The notes under the pieces were generated by a model, which saw nothing but the letters and a program-made list of their open reading frames with translations, ran no database searches and was not told the DNA's origin. Of a stretch of 64,000 bases of DNA, positions 46,351-54,845 are shown piece after piece (within the stretch, counting starts at the first letter, position 1; the number at the start of each line of letters is the position of its first letter). The DNA lies in the NCBI GenBank assembly GCA_965214615.1, contig OZ243952.1, positions 1,302,001-1,366,000 of the forward strand, written 5' to 3'. Source of the DNA: CBDAUN01 sp965214615. Lineage in GTDB: Bacteria > Pseudomonadota > Gammaproteobacteria > Arenicellales > JAJDZL01. Made by a program: the position numbers and the translations under genes.

Positions 46351-47256
46351 CTATTTTCTGCGTGAAATCGCCGAGGACCGCATTGCCAAGGCGTCTTGAA
46401 GACCGTCTCCGATGAAATTGAAGCTGATGACGGTGACAAAAATCATGAATCCTGGCAGTACTGCAAGAATTGGAGATTCCCAGATCAGTTCCTGAGCATT
46501 CGTGAGCATATTGCCCCAGCTTGCCGCAGGCGGGTGGACTCCGAGCCCGAGAAAGCTGAGTATCGATTCGAACAGGATTAGGTTCCCCACCGACAGCGTT
46601 GTAGCGACGATGATCGGCGACGATAGTCCGGGAAGAAGATGGGTGAAGATGATTCGCACCGGAGATGCGCCAAGCGCCTTTGCCGCCTTCACATACGGCT
46701 GCTCGCGAAGCGCAAGCGCGGTGCTCCGGACCAGCCTGGCAACGCCGGTCCATCCGACCAGCGATACGATAATGATGATGCGGTAGAAGCTGATGCTCTC
46801 GCTTTGCGCAAGTTCGGCGGGCAGTCCCAGTTTCTGCAGATCGATCGCAGCGAGAATAATCAGCAGAGGCAGCAGAGGCAGCGCAATGACACTGTCGGTC
46901 AGCCGCATGAGCAAGCTGTCGAGCCAGCCTCCGAAATATCCTGAAAGCAGACCGATTACCGTGCCGACCGCCGAAGAAATCACCGCCGCCGCCAACGCGA
47001 CAATCAGCGAAACCTGTCCGCCGTAGGCAAGTCGAATGAGCAAGTCGCGTCCGAGTTCGTCGGTGCCGAGCGGGTGCTGCTGGGAAAATGGCAGCAGTCG
47101 CGAGAACAAATCCACTGTGGAGCCGTCGGTATTTAGCCACAGCTCGAGAACTGGGGTCGAGAACGAATAAATGAGCAGTGCGGCGAGCACGGCGCTACTC
47201 ACGGCTGCGAGTCGATGTGCCAGCAGTCTTGCGAATAGCGAGTTTGCCCGGATCAT
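46351..47256 (-). CDS. Dipeptide/oligopeptide ABC transporter permease (DppC type)
   Basis: The 301-residue membrane protein has the DppC/OppC start and the HPLGTDELGRDLLIRLAYGG segment. The EAA loop YVKAAKALGASPVRIIFTHLLP contacts the ATPases, and LSFLGLGVHPPAASWGNML is diagnostic. It overlaps the DppB-type gene by four bases (ATGA). No ATPase or substrate-binding protein gene is adjacent, so the transporter must use partners encoded elsewhere. Confidence 0.92.
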   Translation of the reverse strand: MIRANSLFARLLAHRLAAVSSAVLAALLIYSFSTPVLELWLNTDGSTVDLFSRLLPFSQQHPLGTDELGRDLLIRLAYGGQVSLIVALAAAVISSAVGTVIGLLSGYFGGWLDSLLMRLTDSVIALPLLPLLIILAAIDLQKLGLPAELAQSESISFYRIIIIVSLVGWTGVARLVRSTALALREQPYVKAAKALGASPVRIIFTHLLPGLSSPIIVATTLSVGNLILFESILSFLGLGVHPPAASWGNMLTNAQELIWESPILAVLPGFMIFVTVISFNFIGDGLQDALAMRSSAISRRK

Positions 47257-48212
47257 TGCGCCGCCCTGAACGTGACGCGCGGATCGAGTGCCGCATAAAC
47301 GGCATCGGCAAGAAAATTGGCAAGCAGCGTGACCGCCGTCGTCACGAGCAACCCTGCCAATGCGAGATTGTAGTCGCTGCCCTGAATCGCGTCGAAGATC
47401 AGCTTGCCCATGCCCGGATATCCGAACATGATTTCCGTAATTAGCGCTCCTGAGAAAAATGCGCCAAGATCCAGCGACAGAATCGTGACAACCGGAATCA
47501 TCGAATTTCGCAGTGCGTGCCTGCGAATGACTTGCGAACGCGACAGTCCCTTCGCCAAGGCTGTGCGCACGTAGTCGTGCCGCAGCGTTTCGTGTAACGA
47601 AGCGCGAACATATCGGGTGACGCCGCCGACGCTGACTGCGGCAAGCGTGATCACGGGCAGTATCAGGGCTCTTGCCTTTTCACCGAGACCGGCATCGCCG
47701 ACCGGAAGGGAATTCGCAGGCAGCCAGCCGAGTGTCACGGAAAACAGAAGAATGAGCATAAGTGCCAGCCAAAACGGCGGGATCGAAATGCCGGCAAAGC
47801 ACATCAGATTGATCACATAGTCTGCGCCGCTTCTGATTCGGCTTGCCGCAAGCATTCCCGCCGGAATGGCAATCGCCACAGAGACGACAAATGCGACCCC
47901 CATCAGGATCAGCGTTTTCCCCAGCGCGCTTGCGAGCACTTCTGTCACCGGCTTCGCATAGAGCCGGCTAAATCCCAGGTCGCCTTGCAGTATCGAGGTC
48001 AGCCAGGTGTAGTATCGCGAGATCAGCGGCTGATCCAGGCCGTACAGGGCTTTCAGCCTGGCGGCATCGGCAGCGCTCAGTCTCGGGTCGCTGCTGACAA
48101 GCAGATCGATCGGGTCGCCCGGCATCAGTCCTAGCAGCATATACGCCACGAACGACATGGCGAAAAGTACGGCCAGGGTCTGGGCCAGTCTGAAGATTAG
48201 GAAAGAAGCCAC
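47253..48212 (-). CDS. Dipeptide/oligopeptide ABC transporter permease (DppB type)
   Basis: The 319-residue permease begins with RLAQTLAVLFAMSFVAYMLL and contains MPGDPIDLLV, GLDQPLISRYYTWLTSILQGD, the EAA loop DYVRTALAKGLSRSQVIRRH, and ITEIMFGYPGMGKLIFDAI, all of the DppB/OppB family. It heads the two-gene operon. Upstream, 48213-48586 contains no gene. Confidence 0.92.
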   Translation of the reverse strand: MASFLIFRLAQTLAVLFAMSFVAYMLLGLMPGDPIDLLVSSDPRLSAADAARLKALYGLDQPLISRYYTWLTSILQGDLGFSRLYAKPVTEVLASALGKTLILMGVAFVVSVAIAIPAGMLAASRIRSGADYVINLMCFAGISIPPFWLALMLILLFSVTLGWLPANSLPVGDAGLGEKARALILPVITLAAVSVGGVTRYVRASLHETLRHDYVRTALAKGLSRSQVIRRHALRNSMIPVVTILSLDLGAFFSGALITEIMFGYPGMGKLIFDAIQGSDYNLALAGLLVTTAVTLLANFLADAVYAALDPRVTFRAAQ

Positions 48213-48586
48213 ATCGGAATCGTTTGAGACTTACGAAAAGCAGTAGGCAAAAATATCGTTGGCCAATCGCACACGCACGTGAAATTCTTTGGTCTCGTTC
48301 CTGATCCTGTAATGCCGGTCGTTTGCTCTTGGAGTTTTCCGCAGCGGACGCGCCTCGGTGCGGAATCCATCGCAGTCTTGCGCAATCCCGATGAACGCTC
48401 GCATTGAAATCGATTGATCGGGGTCGGCTTCAAGTTCAAAACATGCCGATGAAACCTACAAAGCAAAAGAATTCAAATTGATTTTAAACCATAATGTTCA
48501 TGATCTAGCCAATTCTAAATTGGCTCTTGCGAGATTTTCGATTCGAGTAAAGATTCAATTCCGATGGATTCTCAGACTTAGAAGCA
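48213..48586. other. Divergent intergenic region between permeases and outer-membrane protein
   Basis: 374 bases. AT-rich from about 48470 to 48530 with a perfect dyad at 48507-48525; no gene recognised. Confidence 0.5.
48507..48525. promoter_or_regulatory. Perfect 8-bp inverted repeat upstream of the outer-membrane protein gene
   Basis: AGCCAATT, CTA, AATTGGCT form an exact dyad 61 bases before the outer-membrane protein start. It could be an operator or leader hairpin. Confidence 0.4.
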
Positions 48587-49375
48587 ATGTCAATGTTATC
48601 TTTGATACGGTCATTACCCGCGATTGCAATCGCTTTGCTGCCGACTGTCTTTGCAGATTCGGCAACGTCGGCAGAAATCGCGAACAGCTCTTCAACAGAT
48701 CGCAGCTACGCGGGAATTTTGGTTGGTACAGGTCGCCTGTCGGGCGAACTTCGGGATGATGACGGCTTCGCCAACTGGGGCAATCCCGGATCAACTGTCG
48801 ATTATGAAAGTAACGGTGCGGTTGGCGGATTTGTTTTAGGCCGACGTATCGGGGGCGCCGCAGTGAATTGGCGTTATGAACTCGAGGCAATGCTAGGTGA
48901 TTTATCGGCACGCACTGACCGGCTTGATCCTACCTGTACGGACGAAGCGGCTGCGACTGAATTTGACTGGTCTTTGGCTTTACGGTTTGGCGTAGATCGC
49001 GAAATAAGCGGTGTTCGGACATTCGCGGTTGCCGGACCGGCGCTCGCACGCGTTGTCAATTCTGTAACAGACACCGACTACTCGGGAAGCAGTTGTCTGG
49101 AATACGATCTGCGCATTGACGCTGATGACTCGTTTCGCAGCGAATCTACTCGACTTGGCTGGACTGTGGGCGTTGGATTCGAGACTGAGGTTGCGCCAAG
49201 TTGGATGTTTCGTCTCGAGGGTGCATACTACGATTACGGGCAACACAGTTATCAGGTCAACAAGTCTAGGAATAATCGTTGCGGGCCCGATCGTCCGCGC
49301 GAGCCGTGCAGCTATTCGATCGACAATCGCCTGACTGTATTGCGTATCGGCTTCGTCTACCAGTTCGGTCACTAA
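48587..49375 (+). CDS. Outer-membrane beta-barrel protein
   Basis: The 262-residue protein has a signal peptide (LIRSLPAIAIALLPTVFA, cleavage around SATSA). Alternating strands follow: SYAGILVGTGRLSGEL, GGFVLGRRIGG, WRYELEAMLGDL, LGWTVGVGFETEVA, and the closing VLRIGFVYQFGH. This is the pattern of small eight-stranded porin-like proteins of the Omp25/OmpA-barrel type. The usual terminal Phe is followed here by Gly-His. Four cysteines in loops (CTDEA, SSCLE, RCGP, EPCSY) could form disulfides. Function unknown; surface exposure is inferred. Confidence 0.75.
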   Translation: MSMLSLIRSLPAIAIALLPTVFADSATSAEIANSSSTDRSYAGILVGTGRLSGELRDDDGFANWGNPGSTVDYESNGAVGGFVLGRRIGGAAVNWRYELEAMLGDLSARTDRLDPTCTDEAAATEFDWSLALRFGVDREISGVRTFAVAGPALARVVNSVTDTDYSGSSCLEYDLRIDADDSFRSESTRLGWTVGVGFETEVAPSWMFRLEGAYYDYGQHSYQVNKSRNNRCGPDRPREPCSYSIDNRLTVLRIGFVYQFGH

Positions 49376-49737
49376 AGGGCGCTGTCGGACAGTGAAAAAA
49401 TCGGACCCGGTTGTCGCAGCCCGAGGGGCGACGTCCGTTCGGCAAAGGCATCACCGGATGCCGCATGGCAGCCGTCAACGGCGGGGATTGGGACGAGTGC
49501 GGCCCGTCAGCGGCTTGATCGGATGACGGTCAATGTCAAGACCGGGGTCACCGCTTAACGGCACACTCATCTTGACATTGATGTGCACGGCATGGCGATT
49601 GCGCTATTTCAATGCATCCAGCAAGATAGCAATAGATTCGTCTTAGAAAGCGTCAGTGCCTTACAAAACGCCGAATGTATAATACCGCTTTCGCTCTGCT
49701 ACCGGCGCCGTTCCATTTCCCGATTGATCGATCTTCC
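49376..49737. other. Intergenic region, no gene seen
   Basis: 362 bases with no supported gene, RNA or repeat. The in-frame ATG at 49675 belongs to an unlikely extension of the next gene. Confidence 0.45.
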
Positions 49738-50664
49738 ATGTCAAATTTTCCAATTATAGATTTCGCCGATGTCAAGGACGCATCACCGCAATTCGACGAA
49801 CTTGTCGGTCAGACTTGTGATGCGGCACGCGAAACCGGTTTCTTCTACGTACGCGGGCATGGCATTCCTGACAGCTTGATCGAGACGGTATTTGCAGTTG
49901 CGCAGCGTTTTTTTGCGCTGCCCGAAAAGTGCAAATCCGAAGTGGCTGTATTCGGCAGCCACCGCGGGTATATCAGGCAAGGCGAATCCGTCATGGACGG
50001 ATACGATGGTGCAGATCGCAAGGAAAGCTACATCTGGGGTCTGGACATAGATGCTGAAAGCACAGGGCAGGACGATGTTTTTTCCATGCTTGTTCCGAAC
50101 CGATGGCACAGCGGCATGCCCGAAATGCGAACGGCGCTGAACGAGTATTTCGATCAGACGCATAAGCTGGCGATGCGGATATTGCGCGTGCTTGCAGCAG
50201 GCTTGAATTGCCGCGACGATTCGTTTACCCGAAATTTCACGCGACCAACCTCGCGCGGTTCGCTGATCTACTACCCCCCGGTAGCAGACGCGACAGGTTC
50301 CTACGGCGTGTCTCCGCATACAGACTTCGGCTGCCTCTCGCTATTGCTGCCCGGAGATGACGGGCTGCAAGTCCAGACAGATTCCGGCGACTGGCTCAGC
50401 GTCCCGCCGGTACCGGGCACGGTTGTGGTCAATATTGGAGACTTGCTCGAGCGATGGAGCAACGGCTTGTTCCGTTCGGTGCCTCATTGCGTCGTCAATG
50501 CGAAGCCGACGGCCCGGTATTCGGTGGTCGTTTTCGTCGACCCGGACGCTGATACGCTGATTGATCCGATGTCGAACAACGGGCAAAAGCCAAGGTTCGA
50601 GCCGGTACGGTGCGATGCCTACATCGCTTCGCGGTTTGACCGGGCATTTGACTACCGCAAATGA
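49738..50664 (+). CDS. Isopenicillin N synthase-type 2-oxoglutarate/Fe(II) oxygenase
   Basis: The 308-residue protein starts at MSNFPIIDFADVKDASP. The N-terminal DIOX_N domain has GFFYVRGHGIPDSLI and FFALPEKCKSEV. The C-terminal double-stranded beta helix shows Fe ligands in VSPHTDFGCLSLLL (H and D) and the distal His of RSVPHCVVN, with the 2-oxoglutarate arginine in ARYSVVVF. It would hydroxylate or desaturate a small molecule. An upstream ATG at 49675 adds unmatched residues. The AhpD-like gene follows after 24 bases, suggesting a shared transcript. Confidence 0.92.
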   Translation: MSNFPIIDFADVKDASPQFDELVGQTCDAARETGFFYVRGHGIPDSLIETVFAVAQRFFALPEKCKSEVAVFGSHRGYIRQGESVMDGYDGADRKESYIWGLDIDAESTGQDDVFSMLVPNRWHSGMPEMRTALNEYFDQTHKLAMRILRVLAAGLNCRDDSFTRNFTRPTSRGSLIYYPPVADATGSYGVSPHTDFGCLSLLLPGDDGLQVQTDSGDWLSVPPVPGTVVVNIGDLLERWSNGLFRSVPHCVVNAKPTARYSVVVFVDPDADTLIDPMSNNGQKPRFEPVRCDAYIASRFDRAFDYRK

Positions 50665-50688
50665 ATTTGACCCCCTGCAGGTGAGTGC

Positions 50689-51258
50689 ATGTCAGCCTGG
50701 ATTCGCATGATTTCCGACTCCGAAGCAACGGGCGAACTGAAACAAGCGCTTGATGCAGCCCGTACGCCGCATGGCACTGTCGACAATGTGCTGCGCGCGC
50801 ACAGTCTGCGTCCGGCGACAATGCATGGCCATATTACGCTGTATCGCAGCGTACTCCATCATCCGGATATCAAGCAGCCGCTGTGGCTCCTTGAAACCGT
50901 CGGCACCTACGTCAGCATTCTCAACGATTGCGACTACAGCGTGACTCATCACAGCTCGAATCTGAGACGCCTGGTCGGAGACGACGACCGTACAGATCAA
51001 ATTATGAATTCACTGCACGGCCGTCAGCCGGAAGCCGCGTTCGAGGGAAAGCTGCTTGCCATTTTGAATTACGCGGAAAAATTGACTTTGGCAGTTGGAA
51101 AAATGGTGCGACAGGACTATGAAGACTTGGTTGAAGCCGGGTGCGATGATGAGGAAATTCTCGAACTGAACCAGGTCATTGGGTATTTTTGCTATGTAAA
51201 CCGCCTGCTAAACGGACTGGGCGTGACGACCGAAGGAGACAGAGTCGGCTACTACTGA
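50689..51258 (+). CDS. Carboxymuconolactone decarboxylase / AhpD-like peroxidase-related protein
   Basis: The 189-residue protein has the AhpD-like all-helical fold and the active-site pattern E69, C81, S84, H88. In AhpD and most relatives S84 would be the peroxidatic cysteine of a CxxC motif; here the codon is AGC for serine. NHD-type peroxidase-related features such as AHSLRPATMHGHITLYRSVLHH and VIGYFCYVNRLLNGLGV are present. Redox activity is therefore doubtful, and the protein may have another role. It is downstream of the oxygenase and converges with the ornithine-cyclodeaminase-family gene. Confidence 0.85.
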   Translation: MSAWIRMISDSEATGELKQALDAARTPHGTVDNVLRAHSLRPATMHGHITLYRSVLHHPDIKQPLWLLETVGTYVSILNDCDYSVTHHSSNLRRLVGDDDRTDQIMNSLHGRQPEAAFEGKLLAILNYAEKLTLAVGKMVRQDYEDLVEAGCDDEEILELNQVIGYFCYVNRLLNGLGVTTEGDRVGYY

Positions 51259-51284
51259 CTATTGCGGCAGCGCTTGTCGAGCGT

Positions 51285-52241
51285 CTAAGGTGTCGAATTT
51301 GCCACCGAGATGATATGGCGTGCCGTCATCAGATCCAGATGGCCGCCCCCGCCGTTTTTGAACAGCGTGATTTCGTTCTCGGTTTCGCGCCCAAGTACAC
51401 GCCGGCTGCATAATTCAAACAAATCGCCGACGATATCGCTCTTTTCGATGATGCCTGTTTGAAGGGGAATTTCAATTTCCCCGATTTCGCCAATTGTCGT
51501 GAACCTGGAATCGACGAAAATTCGCGATATGCACACCGCTTCGTCATCCGCCTCTCGCATTTGCGGGGTAAACGCGCCGACCAGATCCAAGTGAGTTCCG
51601 GGCTGCAGCCATTGTCCGCGGATAATCGGCTCTTGGGTCATTGTCGCAGCGCAGACAACATCACAGTTGCGCACTGCCGCTTCAAGCGAATGTGCGACGT
51701 TGATTTCGACACCCGGCAAATTCAAGGTATCGGCGATCGCCTTGGCTTTCGATGCGGTTCGGTTCCAGATCGAAACGGTTCGAATTGATTCGCGGGCGCA
51801 GCAGTGGGCGCGAATCAGATATGGCGCCATCGCTCCAGCGCCGATCATAGCCATCGAGGATGCGTTCGGCCGAGCCAGATGTCGGGCGCCCAGAGCCGAG
51901 TCTGCAGCGGTCTTGTAGTAGGTCAACGCTGTGCCATCAATCAGGGCAGTCGGAACCCCGGTTTTGCCGTCAAACAGAAGAAACTGTGCGTGAATGGCCG
52001 GAAGCGCGAACTCTTCAAGGTTACGCGGGAAGATAGTTGCCGCTTTCAGTCCCAATGCAGACCCATGTGCCCATGCGGCGCGAATCATTATTTTGTCGTC
52101 TGTACCGTCATCGTCTCGAGGGCTCGACAGCAGCGTATCCTTCAAGTCTGCCGGCGGTTCTCGATGGGATGCCTCGAGAGCGTCCATAAGCTCCGGAAAC
52201 GAGCACAGCCGATGGACTGTTTCCGCAGAGATTACTTGCAT
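51285..52241 (-). CDS. Ornithine cyclodeaminase / mu-crystallin family protein
   Basis: The 318-residue protein has the family fold with substrate-binding LKAATIFPRNLEEFALPAIH, LLFDGKTGVPTALIDGTALT, the NAD(P) motif AMIGAGAMAPYLIRAHC, and WLQPGTHLDLVGAFTPQMRE. Members include ornithine cyclodeaminase, alanine dehydrogenase, ketimine reductases and delta-1-pyrroline-2-carboxylate reductase. With aconitase X in the same window, the pyrroline-2-carboxylate reductase role in cis-3-hydroxyproline breakdown is attractive but unproven. It lies downstream of the PhyH-type gene on the same strand. Confidence 0.88.
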   Translation of the reverse strand: MQVISAETVHRLCSFPELMDALEASHREPPADLKDTLLSSPRDDDGTDDKIMIRAAWAHGSALGLKAATIFPRNLEEFALPAIHAQFLLFDGKTGVPTALIDGTALTYYKTAADSALGARHLARPNASSMAMIGAGAMAPYLIRAHCCARESIRTVSIWNRTASKAKAIADTLNLPGVEINVAHSLEAAVRNCDVVCAATMTQEPIIRGQWLQPGTHLDLVGAFTPQMREADDEAVCISRIFVDSRFTTIGEIGEIEIPLQTGIIEKSDIVGDLFELCSRRVLGRETENEITLFKNGGGGHLDLMTARHIISVANSTP

Positions 52242-52267
52242 TGATTCGATCCGGGATGCATGTCTGG

Positions 52268-53101
52268 TCAGGTTCGGTGTTCCGTCCGGCCTGTGCCGGC
52301 ATATAGAATTTTACGAAGATTTTCTGCGGTCTTGCGATGAAACTCGACGGCAGGCGGATCAAAGTCGGATGCGGGAACGGGCTCATGCAGAAAATTGCCG
52401 GCGGTATCTTCACCGCGCAACAGGGTTGCACTGTCCCATTCGGATTTGGTTTGGCGCGCGTGCGGCGCGATGTAGCGGATAGCGACCCCGATGCGCCGGT
52501 CGGCGCTTCGATTCGGGTGGGATGCATGTGCGATCCTGTAGGCGAACAAGACAGCCTCGCCGGCGTTCACCTCGATATTCACAGCCCTGTCTTCGTCAAT
52601 GCCCTCGATGATGGACTGACCACGGGTGAGCATATTGTACGGATCAAATGTGTCCTGATGCGTCAATCCTCGTTCCAGATGGCTTCCGGGAAGCATCCGC
52701 ATGCATCCGCTTTCGACAGTGGACGGAGACAAGGCAACCCAGGCTGTGACGAGTTGGTCGTTGTCGATCCCCCAGTACTGGCTGTCCTGATGCCATGACA
52801 CATACTGCTCGGAACCGGCATCCTTGACCCACAAATCCGTCCCCCAGCATAAGATGTTTGGGCCGAGTAAACTCTCTACAGCGTCCAGTATGCTCGGAGT
52901 TCGAATCAGATCGGCGACCCATTTGTAGAGCAAGTGGCATTTAAAGCGTCTGGCACCCATCAAGTTGCCGAGAACCGCCTCGATCGCTTCCAAGCAATTT
53001 CTATAGTTGCCCGCGGCCGATTCGGACATGACCCGGACCGCTGGCGTGAAGCCGTCGGTTCGGTACTGCTGCCGTACTGATTGTGAGAGGTAGTCGCTCA
53101 T
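52268..53101 (-). CDS. Phytanoyl-CoA dioxygenase (PhyH) family protein
   Basis: The 277-residue protein is a PhyH-type 2-oxoglutarate/Fe(II) dioxygenase. The iron motif VSWHQDSQYWG (H, D) is clear, the distal His is in IAHASHPNRSADRRIGVAIRY with the 2-oxoglutarate arginine after it, and CMRMLPGSHLERGL is a family signature. Relatives hydroxylate CoA esters, amino acids or ectoine; substrate is not evident. The ornithine-cyclodeaminase-family gene follows after 26 bases, suggesting one operon. Confidence 0.92.
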   Translation of the reverse strand: MSDYLSQSVRQQYRTDGFTPAVRVMSESAAGNYRNCLEAIEAVLGNLMGARRFKCHLLYKWVADLIRTPSILDAVESLLGPNILCWGTDLWVKDAGSEQYVSWHQDSQYWGIDNDQLVTAWVALSPSTVESGCMRMLPGSHLERGLTHQDTFDPYNMLTRGQSIIEGIDEDRAVNIEVNAGEAVLFAYRIAHASHPNRSADRRIGVAIRYIAPHARQTKSEWDSATLLRGEDTAGNFLHEPVPASDFDPPAVEFHRKTAENLRKILYAGTGRTEHRT

Positions 53102-53707
53102 GTTGCCAAAATTAGATGCGACCTATTGTGCCAAATCGCTGCGGTCGATGCCATAGTTTAGCGAAACTTGCGCCCGAAAACATACCGTTGTCGTTTGGGG
53201 CTTTCCTGTTGTAATGCTGCGCCGACTTCAAAGCAACATAGCATTGATTTGAGCATACAATAAATAGGATTCCATCTGTCTTGCAGACGCACATCAAATA
53301 AAGGCGTGTTATCGCTTCGACTGGGATCACGTAGTGCGGTTCATTTCCGAATTGAGGAAAGACAATACCCGTCTGCAACAACCCCTGGAACGAGTATTTT
53401 GCGTGCGGCATCGGTTTAGTGACGCCGTATTTGATACAGGCCAGCATTAAGCAAGCATTTAAACGATCTAATGCTGATTTTTATACAGATCAGCATTAAA
53501 TCAAGCATGGGATTGACGTGATTTCGAATTTGATGCAAGTCGGTATTGCCCTTGTCTGAGACAACTGCGAGGCTGATGCATGAAGCCGTTTTTGGCTGCA
53601 GACCGCCCGTTCGAATTGTGTTTGCCTGCAAGCAATTTGTATCTGGAACCGAGCAAATGGATTTCACAACTGACTTGATAAGGGCTTTCTAGAAGATAGA
53701 TGCCTTG
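53102..53707. other. Repeat-bearing upstream region of the nuclease/ATPase pair
   Basis: About 600 bases with no recognised gene. It carries two related CAGCATTAA elements and a 10-bp inverted repeat between 53442 and 53508. The sequence is otherwise AT-richer than neighbours. Confidence 0.5.
53442..53508. promoter_or_regulatory. Repeated CAGCATTAA elements with a 10-bp inverted repeat
   Basis: CAGCATTAAGCAAGCAT (53442-53458) is nearly repeated as CAGCATTAAATCAAGCAT (53491-53508), each preceded by ATACAG plus two bases. TAATGCTGAT (53469-53478) and ATCAGCATTA (53489-53498) form a perfect inverted repeat with a 10-base loop. The cluster starts about 200 bases before the nuclease gene and resembles a multi-site operator. 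Confidence 0.5.
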
Positions 53708-54835
53708 ATGGCAATAAGATTCATACATACATCCGACTGGCAGATCGGCAAGGTCTTTAAGTTTGTCAGCAAGGAACTGATGGGCGTGCTTCAAGAGGCG
53801 CGGTTGTCGGTCATCGGGCGCATTGGCAATGTCGCAGCCCAAAGCGAAGTGTCGTGCGTGCTGGTAGCCGGCGATGTCTTCGACATGGAGAATATGTCAG
53901 ACTTGTCGCTACGACAGCCTTTGGAGCGAATGAGGAAGCACGAAGGCGTGCACTGGTATCTGCTTCCCGGAAATCACGATCCGGATCGCCCGAACGGACT
54001 TTGGAATCGTCTCCATCACAATCTGCCGGGCAATGTTCATTTGCTGTGCGAACCGGCTCCTGTACCGGTGTCGACAGATGCCGGGGAGATGTTCCTCCTA
54101 CCCGCTCCGCTGAAGCATAAGCACATCCTGGATGATCCGACCGAGTACATGGACCACTGCGAATTGCCGGAAAACGCGGTACGAATCGGCGTAGCTCACG
54201 GTTCTGTCGCAGAGTTTGGCTCTGACGCGCAGCCGAACTACATTTCGCCGGACCGCCCGTCGAAGGCTGCCCTAGCGTATTTGGCGCTTGGCGACTGGCA
54301 TGGTCAGAAGAAAATCAATTCGCGCTGCTGGTACAGCGGCACGCCCGAAACAGACGGATTCAGTGTTCAAAACGGTGGAAAAATACTTCTGGTCGAAGTT
54401 GACAGCCATCGTGCCGAGCCGAAGGTCACGCCAATCGAAACCGGCAGCTACGCCTGGAGAACGCTGAGCGAGGCGGTTCACCAACGCAGCGATGTCGAAT
54501 TTCTAAGGGACAAGCTGCACAATTGCGGGGATCATCTTGAAAAAATGCTGATTCGCCTGGAAGTTACAGGCAGCCTGTCGCTGGTTGATCGCGTGTTCTT
54601 TGACAATCTTATCGCCGACTCTTTGTCGGCGGCATTTTTCCATTTGGAAATACGCACAGACGCTCTTGCCGTGGAGCCGACCGAAGAGGACCTGGATACG
54701 ATTGATTTCAAGGGCATTGTGCGCGATACCGCGGATCGATTGACAGACATGATGAATAATGGCGATGCCGCGCAGCGCTCTGTCGCCCGGGACGCATTGC
54801 GGCGCCTGTATGCGCAATGGAGCAGGATCAAGTGA
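53708..54835 (+). CDS. SbcD/YhaO-like DNA repair metallophosphoesterase
   Basis: The protein (375 residues from ATG 53708; TTG 53705 is one codon earlier) has the phosphoesterase motifs FIHTSDWQIGK, VAGDVFDM, LLPGNHDPD, GVAHGSV and LALGDWHGQ, which bind two metals. This is the Mre11/SbcD fold. The C-terminal part differs from E. coli SbcD and is closer to YhaO-type proteins. The paired SMC-like gene starts 10 bases after its stop, so the two probably form a nuclease-ATPase complex acting on DNA ends. Confidence 0.88.
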   Translation: MAIRFIHTSDWQIGKVFKFVSKELMGVLQEARLSVIGRIGNVAAQSEVSCVLVAGDVFDMENMSDLSLRQPLERMRKHEGVHWYLLPGNHDPDRPNGLWNRLHHNLPGNVHLLCEPAPVPVSTDAGEMFLLPAPLKHKHILDDPTEYMDHCELPENAVRIGVAHGSVAEFGSDAQPNYISPDRPSKAALAYLALGDWHGQKKINSRCWYSGTPETDGFSVQNGGKILLVEVDSHRAEPKVTPIETGSYAWRTLSEAVHQRSDVEFLRDKLHNCGDHLEKMLIRLEVTGSLSLVDRVFFDNLIADSLSAAFFHLEIRTDALAVEPTEEDLDTIDFKGIVRDTADRLTDMMNNGDAAQRSVARDALRRLYAQWSRIK

Positions 54836-54845
54836 CGGTGATCAG

